Below are positions 6,776-9,162 of a stretch of 9,162 bases of DNA, one piece after another. Below the pieces are notes generated by a model. That model saw only the letters and a list, made by a program, of their open reading frames with translations. It did not search any database and had not been told where the DNA came from. The translations under genes and the position numbers were made by a program. The stretch comes from Paracoccaceae bacterium (lineage in GTDB: Bacteria > Pseudomonadota > Alphaproteobacteria > Rhodobacterales > Rhodobacteraceae): positions 6,631 through 15,792 of the forward strand of contig DOOI01000005.1 in NCBI GenBank assembly GCA_003512825.1. Reading direction: 5' to 3'. Every line of letters begins with the position of its first letter. The stretch's first letter is position 1.

Positions 6776-7810
6776 ATGTTGAACAAACTAAAATGCTTGC
6801 TGCAAGGCAGCGCATTGGTGCTCGCGGGCTTGGCAGGGGGAGCCGCTCAAGCCCAAAGCACTGCAATGGCGCCACTTGATCCGCCACAGGACGTCAAGGT
6901 TGCCTATGTTCCCATCATGAAATTCGCGACCATGTATGTGGCCGAGCAGCGTGGTTTGTTCGACAAATATGGCCTGAATGTCGATCTCTAACGGGTAAAG
7001 TCTGGGACCGAGGCCATCGCATTCTTGACCCAAGGGTCGGTGGATGTCGGAGGCATCGCAATTGTCACCTCGCTTTGGTCTGGGTGGAACAAGGGGCTCG
7101 ATATTCGGGTCATCGCCCCCGGAGCGCTGGAACCTATGGAAGACAGCCCAACCAAACTGCTGGTGCGTAAGGCGCTTGCCGATGATGGCACTGTGAAATC
7201 GGTCGCTGATCTGAGCGGGCGGCGTGTTGCGGTGGCAGGTGGTCCCGGATCGGGGGGCGAATACCTTCTTGCCAAAGGTTTGGGGCGAGGGGGCCTGACC
7301 ATTCGCAATGTCGAGCCGATGAATATCGCAAATCCTGACATGCCCTTGGCGTTTGAAAACGGCTCAGTAGATGCAGCGATTGCCGGGTCGCCTTTTGCCG
7401 AACAGATCATCAATGCGGGTCATGCGTCTGTGCTGGAAACAGATTTGACGCCGGGACTGATGACTGTCGCATTCGTCGGCTCTGGCAAGTTTGTGAATGA
7501 ACGCGCGGACGTGGCCAGTCGGTTTGTTCTGGCCCTGACCGAAGCCGCTGGTTTGATGCAGGGCGATGACTATCTCGCCGCAGAAAACCTCGCCGCGTAT
7601 ATGACCTACACCAACTCTACCGAAGATGCCCTTCGGTCAGGGCGCCCTGTAATTTACGACCCCGAAATGAAGATCCAGGTCGCGGGCTTGGCCGATATCG
7701 AAAAGACCCACCGCGAGAATGGCAGGACAGAATACACAGACCCGCTTGATCTTTCGAATGTGATCGATGAGCGCTTCACCGAGGCCGCCCGCAAGGCCTT
7801 GGGCAAGTAA
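6776..7810 (+). pseudogene. NitT/TauT-type ABC transporter substrate-binding protein, interrupted by one stop codon
   Basis: Read through, this frame is 345 codons long and would encode a periplasmic binding protein of the NMT1/SsuA-like class that delivers a small nitrogen-, sulfur- or pyrimidine-containing solute to its importer. Residues 1-26 form a Sec signal peptide (MLNKLKCLLQ..., hydrophobic core, cleavage after AQA). The mature part begins with the usual strand VKVAYVPIMKFATMYVAEQRGLFDKYGL. An in-frame TAA at 6989-6991 (codon 72) falls right after LNVDL, and the next residues (RVKSGTEAIAFLTQGSVDVGG) continue the fold in the same frame. A CAA-to-TAA change would explain it. The start has GGGAG 7 bases upstream. 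Beyond the stop the sequence shows no further damage, so the lesion is recent or an artefact. Reinitiation at TTG 7025 would give a product without a signal peptide. Confidence 0.85.
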
Positions 7811-7816
7811 GCCCGC

Positions 7817-7849
7817 GACGGGGGCGCAATTGCGCGGCCCCGTCATTTT
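7817..7849 (+). terminator. Intra-operon hairpin after the binding-protein gene
   Basis: GACGGGGGCGC (7817-7827) pairs with GCGC (7832-7835) and CCCCGTC (7838-7844) across a 2-base GG bulge, with an AATT loop, then ATTTT (7845-7849). It lies 6 bases after the binding-protein stop and 27 bases before the ATPase start. Such a partial terminator or stabiliser commonly makes the binding protein more abundant than the membrane parts. Confidence 0.55.
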
Positions 7850-7876
7850 CACGAACTTGAACAAGGTTTAACGGAC

Positions 7877-8671
7877 GTGGCTGCACACCCGGACCCGAAG
7901 ATATCTGCACGCAATGTCAACAAGATCTACCAGACTGCTGCTGGTTCAATGACTGCTGTGAAGGATTTTACCCTCGACATCGCTGACGGCGAATTTCTGG
8001 CCATCGTCGGACCATCTGGTTGTGGAAAGTCCACATTCCTACGCATGCTTGCAGGGCTTGAGGATGTGTCCAGCGGCCAGCTGAGCATTCGTCCGGGCTC
8101 TGACCCAAAGAAACCACTCAACAGCGTTGTCTTTCAGGAATATGCAATTTTCCCGTGGAAGACTGTTATCCAAAACGTGGCCTTTGGCCTTCAAATGCGC
8201 GGCATTTCCGAGCCCGAGCGACTGGAGGTTGCGCGTGGATGGCTCGATCGCGTGGGCCTGACAAAATTTGCCCACCATTACCCTCATCAGATCTCCGGCG
8301 GGATGAAGCAACGTGTCAGCATCTTGCGCGCCTTGGTCAATGATCCCGAAGTTCTGCTGATGGACGAACCATTGGGCGCACTCGATGCCCAGACCCGCGT
8401 GGTTCTCCAAGAAGAGTTGCTCCGTATTTGGGAGCAAACCCGCAAGACTGTCGTCTACATAACCCATTCACTCGACGAGGCCGTGTTGCTCGGCGATAGG
8501 GTCGTTTTGATGAGCGCGCAGCCTGGGCAAATTCTTGATATTTACCAAATCGATCTGGGTCGCCCGCGCAGCATCGACACCATGAATCTTCCCGCGTTTT
8601 CTGAATACCGCGCCGCTATTTGGGAGCGGCTGAGCGCAGAGGTCACCCGTGCCATGGAGATGCAGAATTGA
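7877..8671 (+). CDS. NitT/TauT-type ABC transporter ATP-binding protein
   Basis: A 264-residue ABC ATPase of the SsuB/TauB/NrtD class, the cytoplasmic engine of the importer. All motifs are intact: Walker A GPSGCGKST (45-53), Q-loop with Gln87 in VVFQEYAIFPWKTV, signature ISGGMKQR (139-146), Walker B VLLMDEP (159-165) with catalytic Glu164, D-loop GALD, and the switch His197 in VYITHS. The signature begins with Ile rather than the usual Leu. The FPWKTV stretch after the Q-loop is typical of this class. The start is GTG 7877, with AAGG about 10 bases upstream; it places the first beta strand (ISARNVNKIY) at the normal distance from the N-terminus. Its stop overlaps the permease start (TTGA). 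The substrate cannot be deduced. Confidence 0.93.
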   Translation: MAAHPDPKISARNVNKIYQTAAGSMTAVKDFTLDIADGEFLAIVGPSGCGKSTFLRMLAGLEDVSSGQLSIRPGSDPKKPLNSVVFQEYAIFPWKTVIQNVAFGLQMRGISEPERLEVARGWLDRVGLTKFAHHYPHQISGGMKQRVSILRALVNDPEVLLMDEPLGALDAQTRVVLQEELLRIWEQTRKTVVYITHSLDEAVLLGDRVVLMSAQPGQILDIYQIDLGRPRSIDTMNLPAFSEYRAAIWERLSAEVTRAMEMQN

Positions 8672-9162
8672 CAAAATCTTCAAAAGATTTCCAGGCGATA
8701 CTTGCCCTGCTTCTGGCGGCGGTCACTCTGCATGGCGTATTGGTCTTGAGTGGCCTTTGGTATGCATGGGCATGGCCAGCGATTGCCGCCAGCTTCATTG
8801 CGTTGATCTTGATCTGCGAGCGCTTGGGCCGAATAGTCCCCTTGCGGGCGCGCAAGATCTACGAGCGCTCACTCGCCTTGGGCTTTCCCGCCTTGCTCTT
8901 GTTGGTCTGGGAAATGGCCGGCGCGCTGGACCTCATTTCTCCCGTCTGGTTTCCTCCGCCTTCGGCGATAGGACAGGCCCTTTGGGATGTGTCCGTCAAT
9001 TATGACCGATTTTCAGAAACCAGCCTTCTGGGGCGGCCTTGGCTCATCTCACAAGAATATGCAAAGGGCGGCGTTGCGGCGGTCGGCACCTTGCTTTCCG
9101 AAAGCCATCTCTTGGCGACCTTGGGCAGGGTCTTGATTGGCTTTCTCTTGGGCGCAGTCCCG
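8668..9162 (+). CDS. NitT/TauT-type ABC transporter permease, N-terminal part
   Basis: This frame is open to the right edge and shows 165 residues. From about residue 68 it matches the SsuC/TauC permease family: ALGFPALLLLVWEMAG, then the family motif FPPPSAIGQALWD (95-107), and LATLGRVLIGFLLGAVP at the edge, just before the main membrane domain. Two unusual points are seen. About 65 extra residues precede the family start, with two likely membrane segments (about 9-28 and 31-49). A polar stretch at about 108-137 lengthens the loop between the PPPSA motif and the RVLIGF helix. The start is taken as TTG 8668, which overlaps the ATPase stop by 4 bases and has GGAG about 8 bases upstream; the frame has no ATG near it. 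An ATG in frame is first met at residue 83, too late for a complete protein. Confidence 0.85.
   Translation, partial: MTKSSKDFQAILALLLAAVTLHGVLVLSGLWYAWAWPAIAASFIALILICERLGRIVPLRARKIYERSLALGFPALLLLVWEMAGALDLISPVWFPPPSAIGQALWDVSVNYDRFSETSLLGRPWLISQEYAKGGVAAVGTLLSESHLLATLGRVLIGFLLGAVP

Overview
The window looks like part of the photosynthesis gene cluster of an alphaproteobacterium, most likely in the Rhodobacteraceae/Paracoccaceae. The order bchZ-pufQ-pufB-pufA-pufL-pufM followed by a short PufX-like gene and dxs resembles Rhodobacter. The reaction-centre subunits carry the purple-bacterial cofactor ligands at Rhodobacter-like positions. All genes lie on the + strand and the DNA is moderately GC-rich. 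The species cannot be fixed from the sequence alone.

Bases 1-3775 hold the end of bchZ (chlorophyllide reductase) and the puf operon. bchZ and pufQ overlap by ATGA. The light-harvesting 1 genes pufB and pufA come next. An intercistronic hairpin of the kind that differentially stabilises the pufBA transcript follows pufA. The reaction-centre genes pufL and pufM overlap by 8 bases, and a PufX gene takes the place where many relatives carry pufC. Downstream of pufX are three hairpins; the last has a T tract and looks like the operon terminator. pufB (49 aa) and pufA (59 aa) are both short and easy to overlook.

Bases 3776-6387 hold dxs, which supplies isoprenoid precursor for the bacteriochlorophyll tail, carotenoids and quinones. 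It is followed by an unassigned protein with a PAS-like N-terminal half and a two-CxxC zinc-ribbon-like C-terminal half, probably started from TTG.

Bases 6388-6775 contain no recognisable gene. They hold an A/T-rich tract with a possible promoter and a tiny ribosome-binding-site-preceded ORF.

Bases 6776-9162 hold a NitT/TauT/SsuABC-type ABC importer: a periplasmic binding protein, an ATPase and the N-terminal part of a permease. The binding-protein gene is cut by one in-frame TAA at codon 72 while the rest of its frame and the partner genes look intact. This suggests a recent pseudogene or a sequencing error. The substrate cannot be told from sequence. No CRISPR array, tRNA, rRNA or clear insertion sequence was seen.
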